From: Gracilimonas sp040117685
Lineage (GTDB): Bacteria; Bacteroidota; Rhodothermia; Balneolales; Balneolaceae
Direction: 5' to 3'
NCBI RefSeq assembly: GCF_040117685.2
Contig: NZ_JBEDYP020000009.1
Location: forward strand, 1-64,000
Length of the DNA stretch: 64,000 nucleotides
The notes under the pieces: generated by a model
Database searches by the model: none
Seen by the model: only the letters and a program-made list of their open reading frames with translations
Told to the model about the DNA's origin: nothing
Program-made: the position numbers and the translations under genes
Part shown: positions 50,947 through 60,513 of the stretch, piece by piece
How positions within the stretch are numbered: position 1 is the stretch's first letter
Layout of the letters: every line of letters begins with the position of its first letter

Positions 50947-52131
50947 TTAAAGATTTTCAAAAATTGCGGCAGCGCCCATTCCACCACCTATACACATAGT
51001 TACCAACCCATATTTTGAATTGCGTTCCTTCATCTCGTAGAGAATTTGAGTAGTGAGCTTAGCCCCGGTACAACCAAGCGGGTGCCCCATGGCAATGGCA
51101 CCTCCATTTACGTTCGTTATTTCCTGATCTAACCCAAGCTTACGAATTACCGCCAGAGACTGTGATGCAAAGGCTTCATTCAGTTCAATCAAGTCAATAT
51201 CAGATAGCTTCAATCCGGTTTTGTTCAACACTTTTGGAACAGCTTCAATCGGGCCAATGCCCATGATTTCCGGGGCTACACCGGCAACCTGAAATCCAAC
51301 GTATCTGGCCATGGGTTCCAGGCCAAGCTTCTCAACCATCTCTCCACTCATCACCACAACACCGGCTGCAGCATCATTCATTTGTGATGAGTTACCGGCC
51401 GTTACACTCCCTCCATTTTTAAAAACAGGCCGTAATCCTGACAATGCTTCAACCGAAGTATCTTTTCTGGGGCCTTCATCCTTTTTAAAAGTGAATAATT
51501 CTTCTACTACTTCTCCTTCAGCCGTGACTATCTTTTCCTGAACCTCTACAGGAGTGATTTGGCTGTCAAATTTACCATCCTCCCAGGCTTTTATCGCCCG
51601 CTGATGACTTTGGTATGCAAATCTATCCTGATCTTCCCGGCTTACTTCGTATTTATCGGCTACATTCTCAGCCGTGATACCCATACTCACATACACTCCG
51701 GGTTTATTATCAACCAGCTCAGGATTGGGTTGAACCGACATTCCTCCCATCGGAACCAAGCTCATGGATTCCACACCTCCGGCAATAATCACATCGGCAC
51801 CACCGGCCATGATCCGTTCCGCTGCCATAGATATGGTTTGCAGTCCTGATGAACAAAATCGATTAACGGTAACACCTGGAACTGAGTCTGGCAATCCACC
51901 CAACAAAGCAATCTGTCGGGCAACATTTAGCCCCTGAGAAGCTTCCGGAAAGGCACATCCCATGATTACATCTTCCACTTGGTCAGGTTCTAAGCCCTTG
52001 GTCCTGTCGAGCAAGTCTTTTACCACCGCCCCTCCCATCGAATCCGGCCTTGTAAACCGCAGTGATCCTTTATTAGCTTTACCACAAGCTGTTCGTGCTG
52101 CCGCGACTATATAGGCATCTCTGTCTGACAT
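50947..52131 (-). CDS. Acetyl-CoA acyltransferase (beta-oxidation thiolase)
   Basis: 394 residues. Catalytic Cys in VTVNRFCSSGLQTISMAAERI (near residue 91), the GGVESMS motif, active-site His in NVNGGAIAMGHPLGCTGAKL and second Cys in LVTMCIGGGMGAAAIFE. It cleaves 3-ketoacyl-CoA to acetyl-CoA. It lies 27 bases downstream of the 3-hydroxyacyl-CoA dehydrogenase gene, the usual FadB-FadA pairing. Confidence 0.94.
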   Translation of the reverse strand: MSDRDAYIVAAARTACGKANKGSLRFTRPDSMGGAVVKDLLDRTKGLEPDQVEDVIMGCAFPEASQGLNVARQIALLGGLPDSVPGVTVNRFCSSGLQTISMAAERIMAGGADVIIAGGVESMSLVPMGGMSVQPNPELVDNKPGVYVSMGITAENVADKYEVSREDQDRFAYQSHQRAIKAWEDGKFDSQITPVEVQEKIVTAEGEVVEELFTFKKDEGPRKDTSVEALSGLRPVFKNGGSVTAGNSSQMNDAAAGVVVMSGEMVEKLGLEPMARYVGFQVAGVAPEIMGIGPIEAVPKVLNKTGLKLSDIDLIELNEAFASQSLAVIRKLGLDQEITNVNGGAIAMGHPLGCTGAKLTTQILYEMKERNSKYGLVTMCIGGGMGAAAIFENL

Positions 52132-52158
52132 AATTTTAAATTCCTAAATTTTAAATTT

Positions 52159-54504
52159 TTAATTTCTAAGCGGTTTTCCCTTCTTCAGCATGTGCTCCAT
52201 TCGGTCCAGGGTTCGCTCGTCTTGCAGACATTCAAGGATGGCTTCCCTTTCCATTTTCAGTAAGTAGGACTCCGGAACCTCCTGGGCTTCACTTAAATCT
52301 CCACCCGCTAACACAGCGGCAACCCGTTCGGCTACAACTTTATCATAATCAGTGATGTACTTCCCTTCATGCATTACATGTAACATCAGCTTCATAGCGG
52401 CGAGAGCCGTTTTCCCCATTACTTTAATGGGTGAATCGGACGGCGGCTGATAACCTGCCTGCGCCAAATTCAGCGCTTCATCTTTGGCGGTTTTTATTAA
52501 TAAATCCCTATTCATCACAATTGTATCGGAAGTCCTCATGAAACCAAGTTCTCGTGCCAAGTGAGCGCTTTCTGAAACTTTTGCCATCCCGATAGTCTTA
52601 AACACTTCGCGTATAAACGGCAGCGGATCTGCATCTCCTTCCAGTTTGGCCATAGCTCTACGAAGCAACTCTGTAGTTCCACCTCCGGCCGGAATCAACC
52701 CAACACCAACTTCCACCAGGCCCATATACAATTCATGATGAGCCACCACTTTATCTGAATACAGGCAAAATTCCACACCGCCGCCCAACGTCTTTCCGAA
52801 CGGAGCAGCTACTACCGGAAATGGTGCATATCGTAAGGCTACCGCAGTTTTCTGGAAGTTTTCAACAGCTTCTACCACACTGTCCCAATCGTTGTTTTGT
52901 TTGGCAACAAGTGCTTCTTTCAGGTTGGCTCCAAAAGCGAAGTTATTGGCATCATGACTAATGACCAACGCATCAAATTGGTCTTTGATCAAATTCAGCG
53001 ACTTATAAAGGGATTGCACTAACTCACTTCCCAGCGTTGAATTTGGTGTATGAAACTCAAATAAGGCAACTCCGTCTCCCATGTCATGGAGGGAAACACT
53101 GTCGTTCTCCATAACAGGAGCCTTCTTTTTGCGGAGTTGATGAATTTTAATTTCCCCTTCAGCCTCAGGCGGGATATCTACCATAGACTTGGATTGAGGA
53201 TCATATACTTTCCCATCCTCATAAAAAGATGAAATTCCGGCATCCAGCATTTCACTGATTAAATCAGGGATGTCAGCCCCTTCCTTCTCAAGCCGCTCTA
53301 CCATATCTTCAAGTCCTAAGGCATCCCATCGCTCAAAAGGGCCCATCTCCCAGTTAAAACCCCATTGCATGGCACGGTCGATAGAAAGTGGTGAGTCGGT
53401 TATTTCAGGAATTCTATTGGCAGCATAAAGCAGTAAATCCCGATGCACATTCCAGAGGAAGTCGCCGATTTTCTCCCCGGAGAACACCAAGAACTTTAGT
53501 CTTTCAGCTGTGTCTTTAATTTTTCCGGCTTCATCCAAAACCGGATCTTCCAGATTTTGCTGCGACTCATACTCAAACGTCTTTGAATTGAGAACCAAAT
53601 ATTCCCCATCCTTCTTAGTGTAAAACCCTTTTCCCGCTTTGTTTCCGATCATCCCTTCATCCACCATCGTTGAAAACTCTTCGGGCAGGTTAAAGGTTTC
53701 CCTCATTTCATCGCGGGGAATAGACGGATACAGGTTTTTAGCCACATGATTGGTTACATCAAGCCCTGCCATGTCTGCTGTTCTGAAAGTAGCCGCTTTG
53801 GAATAACCGGTAAGGGTCCCTGTCAGTACGTCAATTTCTTCGGCACGGAAATCGCCGTCAAAGAAGTAAGGCATGATGTTGGCAATGGAGAAAATCCCAA
53901 TCCGGTTGGCAATGAAATTTGGTGTGTCTTTGCAAATTACCACGCCTTTGCCGAGTGTCTTCTCACAAAAGCGATGCATGAATTCGGTGACATCACCTGA
54001 AGTCGTTGAAGTTGGAATGACCTCCAGCAGCTTCATATACCGGGGAGGATTAAAGAAATGAGTGCCAAGGAAATGAGCTTTGAATTCATCGCTGCAATCT
54101 TCAGAAATCTCACTTATTGGTAGCCCGGAGGTGTTGGAACTGACAATGGTTTCCGGCTTGCGAATCTTTTCTATGCGAGACATCATGTCTTTCTTGATGT
54201 CCATCTTTTCGATGATAACTTCACAAATCCAGTCGGCTTCTTTCAGCTTGTCGAAATCATCTTCGAAGTTTCCAACTTCAATCCGGTTCGCAAATTCCGG
54301 CTTTCCGAATGGAGCAGGCTTCATTTTGGATGCTTTTTTCAAGCTCTCTTCTGCGGCTTTGTCAGGGCGGTTCGGGTCATCACTTTTCAGATCCAGTAAA
54401 ATCACATCCAGCCCGGCATTTACGCAATGTGCAGCAATCTGACTTCCCATCACTCCTGACCCTAATACAGCTACTTTCCTGATTGAATATTTTCTATTGC
54501 TCAT
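52159..54504 (-). CDS. 3-hydroxyacyl-CoA dehydrogenase/enoyl-CoA hydratase fusion
   Basis: 781 residues with the domain order reversed relative to E. coli FadB: the dehydrogenase is N-terminal (VAVLGSGVMGSQIAAHCVNAG, SSNTSGLPI, HFFNPPRYMKLLEVI, IANRIGIF; residues 1 to about 430) and the hydratase C-terminal (FAFGANLKEAL, GKTLGGGVEFCLYSDKVVAH, VGLIPAGGGTTELLRRA; about 480-700). It performs hydration and oxidation of enoyl-CoA. Twelve bases upstream is the acyl-CoA synthetase, 27 downstream the thiolase, forming a fadD-fadB-fadA-like unit. Confidence 0.94.
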   Translation of the reverse strand: MSNRKYSIRKVAVLGSGVMGSQIAAHCVNAGLDVILLDLKSDDPNRPDKAAEESLKKASKMKPAPFGKPEFANRIEVGNFEDDFDKLKEADWICEVIIEKMDIKKDMMSRIEKIRKPETIVSSNTSGLPISEISEDCSDEFKAHFLGTHFFNPPRYMKLLEVIPTSTTSGDVTEFMHRFCEKTLGKGVVICKDTPNFIANRIGIFSIANIMPYFFDGDFRAEEIDVLTGTLTGYSKAATFRTADMAGLDVTNHVAKNLYPSIPRDEMRETFNLPEEFSTMVDEGMIGNKAGKGFYTKKDGEYLVLNSKTFEYESQQNLEDPVLDEAGKIKDTAERLKFLVFSGEKIGDFLWNVHRDLLLYAANRIPEITDSPLSIDRAMQWGFNWEMGPFERWDALGLEDMVERLEKEGADIPDLISEMLDAGISSFYEDGKVYDPQSKSMVDIPPEAEGEIKIHQLRKKKAPVMENDSVSLHDMGDGVALFEFHTPNSTLGSELVQSLYKSLNLIKDQFDALVISHDANNFAFGANLKEALVAKQNNDWDSVVEAVENFQKTAVALRYAPFPVVAAPFGKTLGGGVEFCLYSDKVVAHHELYMGLVEVGVGLIPAGGGTTELLRRAMAKLEGDADPLPFIREVFKTIGMAKVSESAHLARELGFMRTSDTIVMNRDLLIKTAKDEALNLAQAGYQPPSDSPIKVMGKTALAAMKLMLHVMHEGKYITDYDKVVAERVAAVLAGGDLSEAQEVPESYLLKMEREAILECLQDERTLDRMEHMLKKGKPLRN

Positions 54505-54515
54505 AAATTTAGATC

Positions 54516-56309
54516 CTAAGATTCTTCCTCTTCTTCTGCGTAAATACTGTCAATTTGCTCTTTATATTTTTTGTTGATCACATTTCTTTTAATTTTAAGT
54601 GTAGGTGTGATCTCGCCGTCATCAATCGTGAACTGATCTTTCAGCAACTTGAACTTCTTCACTTGCTCCCATTTAGAAAGCTCCTCGTTCACCTTATCAA
54701 TTTCCTTCTGAATTCGGTTGATGACATATTTATTCTCTGTGAGATTCTCTTCAGGAAAATCGTATCCCTTTGACTTAAATCGCTTTTTCATGTTTTCCCA
54801 GTTCGGGACGATCAGAGCACCACAAAATTTATGCTCACTTCCCACAACCACAGCTTGTTCAATGAACCCACTATTAACCAGTGCATTTTCTATGGGTTGA
54901 GGAGCTACATACTTACCCGTCGAAAGTTTGAAAAGGGACTTCTTCCGATCAGTCACAAATAACCAACCATCCTCATCCAGGTGGCCAATATCCCCGGTGT
55001 GAAACCAACCATCTTCATCGATAGCTTCATCCGTTTTTTCCGGCATTTTGTAATAGCCTTTCATGATATTCGGGCCTTTCGCCAAAATCTCACCATCTTC
55101 GGCAATTTTAATTTCCACGTCTACCAGGGGCTTCCCGGAGGAACCAATTCTGAGTTCACCTACCGGCGGGCCGGTTAGTACCGGGGAAGTTTCGGTTAAC
55201 CCATAACCGAGTCCGCAGTAAATTCCGATTCCATTCATAAAGCGGGCAATATTGGGTGAAAGTGCAGCACCGCCTACATTCAGGCCAACCAGGTTACCAC
55301 CAAACATCTCCCGGATTTTAGCATACACCAGCTTATCCGCAATCTTCCACTTCCAGGAAGCCGGTGGATCTTCCGGATCATACTCTTCCGCTAAATTAAC
55401 CGCCCAGTAATACAGCTGTTTCTTCAGTCCGCTGAACTCCTGTCCCTTTACTTTTATTCCTGTGACAATCTTTTCCAAAAGCCGTGGCACAGTAACCATG
55501 TAGATCGGCTTTATAGCCTGAAAATCTTCCCGAATATCTTCCACCTGATCAATGTAATAAGGAGGCACACCTACGTAGGCAAATATATAAGAAGCCGTTC
55601 GTTCAAACATATGAGCTAAAGGAAGATAGGAAAGCACTTTGGGTTCATCGTGTTCTGCGGGGTTGAAAGGAAAGATCTCGTGTGAAGCCAGGGCATTTCC
55701 GGCTATGTTGTTATGGGTCAGCATCACTCCTTTGGGAACACCTGTGGTCCCTGATGTATAAATCAGCGTGGCAAGATCATCGGGTTGCACATCGCTGCGT
55801 AGCTTATCAAACAGATTCGGGTCTTCTTCCCCCTTCTTATGACCCATTTCCAGGATATCTTCAAAAGTCTTGAGCTTGTTATGGTTTGAACCGAGGATGG
55901 AGATGATCGCCTTCACGCTTTCGACACCCTTAATCAGCGGCTTGGTTTCTGCAAACACCTCGTCGTTCGATACAAAATGAACTTTCGCCTCGGAATTCTC
56001 CAGGATGTATTTGATCTGCTCGCCGGGCTGGGTGGTATAGATAGGTACCACAATTGCTCCCAAAGATAGAATAGCCTGATCAATCACCAGCCACTCGGTA
56101 CTGTTTTCCGCATGCAACGAAACCTTATCTCCTTTGCGAACACCCAGCTCATACAAACCCATGGCCAGATCGTGCACCATCTGGTTAAAATCATCAATAC
56201 TTGTTTCAATCCATTCCCCATCCCGCTTCACAGCTGAATAAATCCCTGTTTTATTCTTTTCAATTCCCTCAGAGACGACAGACAAAATCGTGGTAGGTTC
56301 GTATTTCAT
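54516..56309 (-). CDS. Long-chain acyl-CoA synthetase (AMP-forming)
   Basis: 597 residues of the ANL superfamily. P-loop motif LATLIYTSGTTGVPKGVMLTHNN (about residues 174-196), YGLTETSPVLTG, DGWFHTGDIGHLDEDGWLFVTDRKKSLFKLSTGKYVAPQPIEN in pieces, and a C-terminal lid with a lysine-rich end. The insert between the core motifs is of the long-chain type. It activates fatty acids for the downstream FadB/FadA-like enzymes, and it is the first gene of that minus-strand cluster. Confidence 0.93.
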   Translation of the reverse strand: MKYEPTTILSVVSEGIEKNKTGIYSAVKRDGEWIETSIDDFNQMVHDLAMGLYELGVRKGDKVSLHAENSTEWLVIDQAILSLGAIVVPIYTTQPGEQIKYILENSEAKVHFVSNDEVFAETKPLIKGVESVKAIISILGSNHNKLKTFEDILEMGHKKGEEDPNLFDKLRSDVQPDDLATLIYTSGTTGVPKGVMLTHNNIAGNALASHEIFPFNPAEHDEPKVLSYLPLAHMFERTASYIFAYVGVPPYYIDQVEDIREDFQAIKPIYMVTVPRLLEKIVTGIKVKGQEFSGLKKQLYYWAVNLAEEYDPEDPPASWKWKIADKLVYAKIREMFGGNLVGLNVGGAALSPNIARFMNGIGIYCGLGYGLTETSPVLTGPPVGELRIGSSGKPLVDVEIKIAEDGEILAKGPNIMKGYYKMPEKTDEAIDEDGWFHTGDIGHLDEDGWLFVTDRKKSLFKLSTGKYVAPQPIENALVNSGFIEQAVVVGSEHKFCGALIVPNWENMKKRFKSKGYDFPEENLTENKYVINRIQKEIDKVNEELSKWEQVKKFKLLKDQFTIDDGEITPTLKIKRNVINKKYKEQIDSIYAEEEEES

Positions 56310-56423
56310 ATTATTTTCCTATCATGTTTGCGTGTATTTTCTAATATACACTTTCACTGTTCATTTGAAAGCGGTTCCACTTACTATTTTAATAACTTAA
56401 CACTGTTAATCAAATTCAACTCT

Positions 56424-56861
56424 ATGTTCATCGAAGAGGAATTAAAAGAGAAAGCTAAAATCTACTTCAACTACTCCCATAAACATATGGGTGATGCTTT
56501 GGGGATTGAGTTTCAGCATGTGGCCAAAAATAAAATAGTGGCAACCATGCCCGTTGATGAGAATTCAGTTCAGCCTTTCGGAGTATTGCATGGCGGAGCT
56601 TCAGTAGCATTGGCCGAGACTTTGTGTTCAGTAGGCGGCTGGTTTAATCTTGATGACATACAAAAAACGGTTGTTGGGGTTGAGATAAATGCAAATCATA
56701 TTCGATCTGTGAAAATGGGAGGCAAAGTAACCGGTACTGCACAGCCGGTAAATGTTGGGCGGAAGATTCAGGTATGGGAATGTGAACTCAGGGATGAGCG
56801 TGATAAGCTGGTATGTACATCGAGGTGTACCCTGGCAGTGATTAACCGGCCGCGGGATTGA
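56424..56861 (+). CDS. Hotdog-fold thioesterase (PaaI-like)
   Basis: 145 residues from ATG 56424 (MFIEEELKEKAKIYF); the longer frame from 56328 covers the divergent promoter gap. Hotdog motif: VQPFGVLHGGASVALAETLCS (about residues 46-66) with the HGG loop and catalytic acid in ALAET, then GVEINANHIRSVKMGGKVTGTA. It hydrolyses acyl-CoA thioesters. It is divergent from the acyl-CoA synthetase, 115 bases apart, so both may respond to fatty-acid supply. Confidence 0.9.
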   Translation: MFIEEELKEKAKIYFNYSHKHMGDALGIEFQHVAKNKIVATMPVDENSVQPFGVLHGGASVALAETLCSVGGWFNLDDIQKTVVGVEINANHIRSVKMGGKVTGTAQPVNVGRKIQVWECELRDERDKLVCTSRCTLAVINRPRD

Positions 56862-56910
56862 CCTATCTCCCCTTCAATCCACAGCTAAATCTTTGCTATC
56901 TTTCCGTTCT

Positions 56911-57879
56911 ATGAATGAAATGTTTAAGGCTGTCATCTTAGAGTGTACCGGTGCCACCTCCATATGTGATCAGGAAGTCATACAGGAACTATGGAGTGGC
57001 TACGGCAAGATCCTTCGCGTATATCTGGAAGGGGCCTCATTTTCCAGCGTGGTTGTCAAACACGTTCAGGCAGAGAAAGCCCAAGGCCATCCCCGGGGCT
57101 GGAACACCGATATCGGCCATCAGCGCAAGCTCAAATCATACGAAGTGGAAACCAACTGGTATGAACAGTACAGCCATCAATCCAAAGCCCGGCTTCCCCG
57201 CTGCCTTACCATTGAACATCTGGACGATGAGGTACTCATGGTTCTTGAAGACCTGAATGCTTCCGGTTACCCGCTCCGAAAAAGTTCTGTAAGCTGGCAA
57301 GAAATCACTCCTATTTTAAAATGGCTGGCGGATTTTCATGGCAGCTTTCTGGGTGAGATACCTAAAGGCTTATGGGATCAGGGGACTTACTGGCATTTGA
57401 AAACCCGCCCTCAGGAGCTGGAAGCACTAAAGGATGAACGCCTGAAAAAGGCAGCACCATTAATAGACGAAAAACTGAAGACCTGCAAATTTAAAACCTT
57501 TATCCACGGAGATGCAAAACTGGCCAATTTTTGTTTTTCAGAGCAAAGCGAGGTTGCAGCTGTCGACTTTCAGTATGTGGGCGGAGGCTGTGGGATGAAA
57601 GATCTGGCCTATTTTATCGGAAGCTGCCTGGATGAGGATGAGTGTGAAGCTCTCGAGGAAAAAATTCTGGACACTTATTTCTCCTATTTGCAGCAGTCAC
57701 TGGGTGAGCCTAACCATGCCCTGGAAAAGGAATGGCGATCCCTGTATCGGGTAGCCTGGGCAGACTTCCATCGCTTTTTGAAGGGGTGGAGTCCGGGGCA
57801 CTGGAAAATCAACAGCTATAGCGAACGAGTAACCAACGAAGTGATAAAAGCCCTTTTGGATGAACCTGTTACCTCTTAA
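56911..57879 (+). CDS. Aminoglycoside-phosphotransferase-like kinase of unknown substrate
   Basis: 322 residues from ATG 56911 (MNEMFKAVILECTGA); an ATG at 56893 is also possible. The kinase-like fold is shown by VVVKHVQAE (ATP-binding Lys), VLMVLEDLNASG, FKTFIHGDAKLANFCFSE (catalytic HGDxxxxN) and VAAVDFQYVGGGCGMKDLAYF (the DxQ/D metal motif). It belongs near the ecdysteroid-kinase/DUF1679-like branch of the APH superfamily; substrates there are small alcohols. The 3' end overlaps the next gene by 20 bases, so the two are coupled. Confidence 0.8.
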   Translation: MNEMFKAVILECTGATSICDQEVIQELWSGYGKILRVYLEGASFSSVVVKHVQAEKAQGHPRGWNTDIGHQRKLKSYEVETNWYEQYSHQSKARLPRCLTIEHLDDEVLMVLEDLNASGYPLRKSSVSWQEITPILKWLADFHGSFLGEIPKGLWDQGTYWHLKTRPQELEALKDERLKKAAPLIDEKLKTCKFKTFIHGDAKLANFCFSEQSEVAAVDFQYVGGGCGMKDLAYFIGSCLDEDECEALEEKILDTYFSYLQQSLGEPNHALEKEWRSLYRVAWADFHRFLKGWSPGHWKINSYSERVTNEVIKALLDEPVTS

Positions 57880-58681
57880 AGAAACAGCCACAGAAGCAGC
57901 ATTGGCTGCCGGACGTATCATCAAATCTTATATGAATACCCCCATTGATGTGAAGGCAAAGCCGGATGGGGGCAGTAATTATGCTTCTCAAGTCGTTACC
58001 AAAGTGGATAAGGAATGTGAAGATGAGATTCTTTCTCATTTACTCCCCACTTGTGAAGTGTATGACCTGGCCTTGCTTACGGAAGAAACCGAAGATGATG
58101 GCAGCCGGTTCGAAAAAGATTATTTCTGGTGCGTGGATCCTATCGATGGCACCCTGGCCTTGAGTCGTAACATACCTGATTTCTCCGTCTCTATAGCTCT
58201 CGTCTCCCGGGAAGGAACACCCGTGATTGGTGTCATATACGACCCCAGCACTGAAAATCTCTATCATGCTGCAAAAGGGCATGGGGTCTTTGAGAATGAT
58301 AAGCGCTGGAAACTTCCCGAACCAAATGATTACCTCACCCATATCTCCGACAAGCCGTTAACTAAGACTCCCCGGCCGGATGAGCTGATGAAACATCTTC
58401 ATCATAAAGTGGGCAAACTGAATTTGACAGGCTTACGGGTACAACAGGGCGGCGGCTCTGTTCTGAACGCTATTAAGGTACTACAACATGCTCCCGCTAA
58501 TATGATAAAACACCCTAAAAAGGAAGTGGGCGGAGGAAGTCTGTGGGACTTTGCTGCTTCCGCCTGCATTTTTCATGAACTTGGCTTCCGTGCTACTAAT
58601 TTTAAAGGAGACCCGCTGGACCTGAACAGAAAAGACAGCACCTTTATGCACCATGAAGGAGTATATTATGAATGCGTTTAA
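57860..58681 (+). CDS. Inositol monophosphatase/CysQ-like phosphatase
   Basis: 273 residues. The metal site is made of LLTEETEDDG (about residues 73-82) and FWCVDPIDGTLALSRNIPDFSVSIAL (about 90-115), with the second motif GGGSLWDFAASACIFHELG (about 227-245) typical of the FIG superfamily. It should remove a phosphate from a small substrate such as inositol phosphate or 3'-phosphoadenosine 5'-phosphate. It is translationally coupled to a kinase-like gene, an interesting kinase-phosphatase pairing. Confidence 0.88.
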   Translation: MNLLPLKETATEAALAAGRIIKSYMNTPIDVKAKPDGGSNYASQVVTKVDKECEDEILSHLLPTCEVYDLALLTEETEDDGSRFEKDYFWCVDPIDGTLALSRNIPDFSVSIALVSREGTPVIGVIYDPSTENLYHAAKGHGVFENDKRWKLPEPNDYLTHISDKPLTKTPRPDELMKHLHHKVGKLNLTGLRVQQGGGSVLNAIKVLQHAPANMIKHPKKEVGGGSLWDFAASACIFHELGFRATNFKGDPLDLNRKDSTFMHHEGVYYECV

Positions 58682-58721
58682 CCGAAAACGGGCCTAATAT
58701 CTTTGCAATCACGCTAAATGA

Positions 58722-58737
58722 AAAACCAACAGGTTTT
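58722..58737. terminator. Short bidirectional terminator candidate
   Basis: AAAACC and GGTTTT enclose AACA between two convergent stops; on the minus strand a T5 run follows. The stem is short. Confidence 0.35.
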
Positions 58738-58748
58738 ACGTTCTATCC

Positions 58749-60395
58749 TTATTTCCTGAACTGCTCCTCTTTCCATTCCTCAAACAAATGCGCCACTTTC
58801 AATCGCTGGTATTTTCCGGTGGAGGTTACCGGAAGTTCTTCTCCGAATACCACTACTTTTGGTGTTTTCGAGAAGGGCAGATGTTGTTGGCAGAAGTCTA
58901 AAATAGCTTGTTCATCCTTTTCGACACCTTCTTTGAGCTGAACATATGCTCCAACTTCTTCTCCATACCAGTCGTTTTCGAAGCCCACGGCAATGCCGGC
59001 TTTTACCCCCGGAGCTTTATTAATTACTTCATCAATCTCAAGCGGAGCCAGGTTAATACCACCACGAATAATGAGTTCTTTTAATCGGCCGGTGATGAAA
59101 AAGTAAGGATTGCCCTCATCGTCTTTTTTAATGAAGCCTTCGTCACCACTTCGAAACCAGCCGTTCTTAAAGGCCGACTCATTGGCCTCCCGGTTGTTGA
59201 AGTACCCTTTCATCACATTTACCCCGCGAATCACGATCTCACCTCGCTCGCCTTCAGGAACAGAGTTTCCGTTTTCATCCTGAATATCCATTTCGTTGGC
59301 CGGAACCGGAATGCCTATACTTGGATAGCCAAAATCACGCATCCACTTGTTATGCTCAATTTCTGATTGTTCAGCAGGAATAAAGCATGAGTAACAAGTG
59401 GTTTCGGATAATCCGTATCCATGTATGATGGGGATTCCGAATTTCTCCTCAAAGCTTTGAGCTACCTTTACCGTCAATGGTCCTGCCCCGCAAATAATAT
59501 GGCGGAATTGTTTGGTATCAGGAGCCTCTTTTCCTTCATAGTAATTGGTAAGGTACTGCAGCAAAGTGGGTACCACACTCACAATATGAACTTGCTCTTC
59601 CTCAATGGCTTTGAAAAAATATCCCGCACTGAACTTCTGATTCAACACAGTGGATCCACCCACAAAAAACGGCGTTATCATGGTTACCACCGTACCATTT
59701 ACATGATGAATAGGCAGCACACACATCATTTTTGTTTGCCCATCAATGTTATGCCATTGACTTATAGTTCGGGCATCCTCAAGCAAATTACGCTGAGTTA
59801 AAACAACACCTTTGGGATTTCCGGTGGTTCCTGATGTGAATACAATTAAGGCTTCAGATTCGACATCTGCCTTTGCTTCGCTTAGCTCCCCTTCTCTCAC
59901 TGAGAAAGAATCAACTGAGTCATCACAAATCACGACTTCTATATCGCCAAGTTGTTTGTCTTCATCGATTACAGACTGAATACGTTCTGCATATTCATCC
60001 CGGACCAGAGCCAGTTTCACTTCGGCATTATCCAGGATATATGAAATCCGGTTATCATCTTCTCCGAGGTTTACCGGCACTACCACCAACCCACAAAACC
60101 AGGCTGCAAAGTACTGAACCACCGTATGCCAGTGATTATGGGAAATGGTCGCGATTTTATCTCCCGGCTGAAGTCCTTTGGCTTGATAAAACCTTGCCGT
60201 ATTTAGAACATGCTCATAGAATTTCCGGTAAGAGATTTCTGTACGATTCTGACCGGCATCCCTGTAAGTAAGGTACGTTTTGTCGCTTCCTATTCCCTGT
60301 TTCAACAGGCTAAAGAAATCATCCTGCAAATCCTCCGGTGGATTTCCGAGAGATCGGGCATGTAGAATTTTATCTTCTAAGGTATTGAATTCCAT
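58749..60395 (-). CDS. AMP-dependent acyl-CoA synthetase/ligase
   Basis: 548 residues of the ANL superfamily: ALIVFTSGTTGNPKGVVLTQRN (about residues 185-206), IHGYGLSETTCYSCF, GWFRSGDEGFIKKDDEGNPYFFITGRLKELIIRGG in pieces, and the catalytic-lysine region VTSTGKYQRLKVAHL near the C-terminus. It resembles short/medium-chain or 4-coumarate-CoA-ligase-like enzymes more than the long-chain enzyme at 54516. The substrate is uncertain. Convergent with the CysQ-like gene. Confidence 0.9.
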   Translation of the reverse strand: MEFNTLEDKILHARSLGNPPEDLQDDFFSLLKQGIGSDKTYLTYRDAGQNRTEISYRKFYEHVLNTARFYQAKGLQPGDKIATISHNHWHTVVQYFAAWFCGLVVVPVNLGEDDNRISYILDNAEVKLALVRDEYAERIQSVIDEDKQLGDIEVVICDDSVDSFSVREGELSEAKADVESEALIVFTSGTTGNPKGVVLTQRNLLEDARTISQWHNIDGQTKMMCVLPIHHVNGTVVTMITPFFVGGSTVLNQKFSAGYFFKAIEEEQVHIVSVVPTLLQYLTNYYEGKEAPDTKQFRHIICGAGPLTVKVAQSFEEKFGIPIIHGYGLSETTCYSCFIPAEQSEIEHNKWMRDFGYPSIGIPVPANEMDIQDENGNSVPEGERGEIVIRGVNVMKGYFNNREANESAFKNGWFRSGDEGFIKKDDEGNPYFFITGRLKELIIRGGINLAPLEIDEVINKAPGVKAGIAVGFENDWYGEEVGAYVQLKEGVEKDEQAILDFCQQHLPFSKTPKVVVFGEELPVTSTGKYQRLKVAHLFEEWKEEQFRK

Positions 60396-60455
60396 GATGC
60401 TTCAGCTTTTTTTAAATGGTAGCGGATGAGCGTTAGAAAGGCAAGAAAGAATAGT

Positions 60456-60506
60456 ACTCAGGATTCAGAACACAGGAAACAGAATCTGCTTTACTGAGTC
60501 CTGAGT
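60456..60506. repeat. Inverted repeat upstream of the second acyl-CoA synthetase gene
   Basis: ACTCAGGA and TCCTGAGT form eight-base arms; an inner GATTC/GAATC dyad is present. It shares CTGAGTTCTC with the repeat at 40649-40681. Confidence 0.5.
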
Positions 60507-60513
60507 TCTCCGC

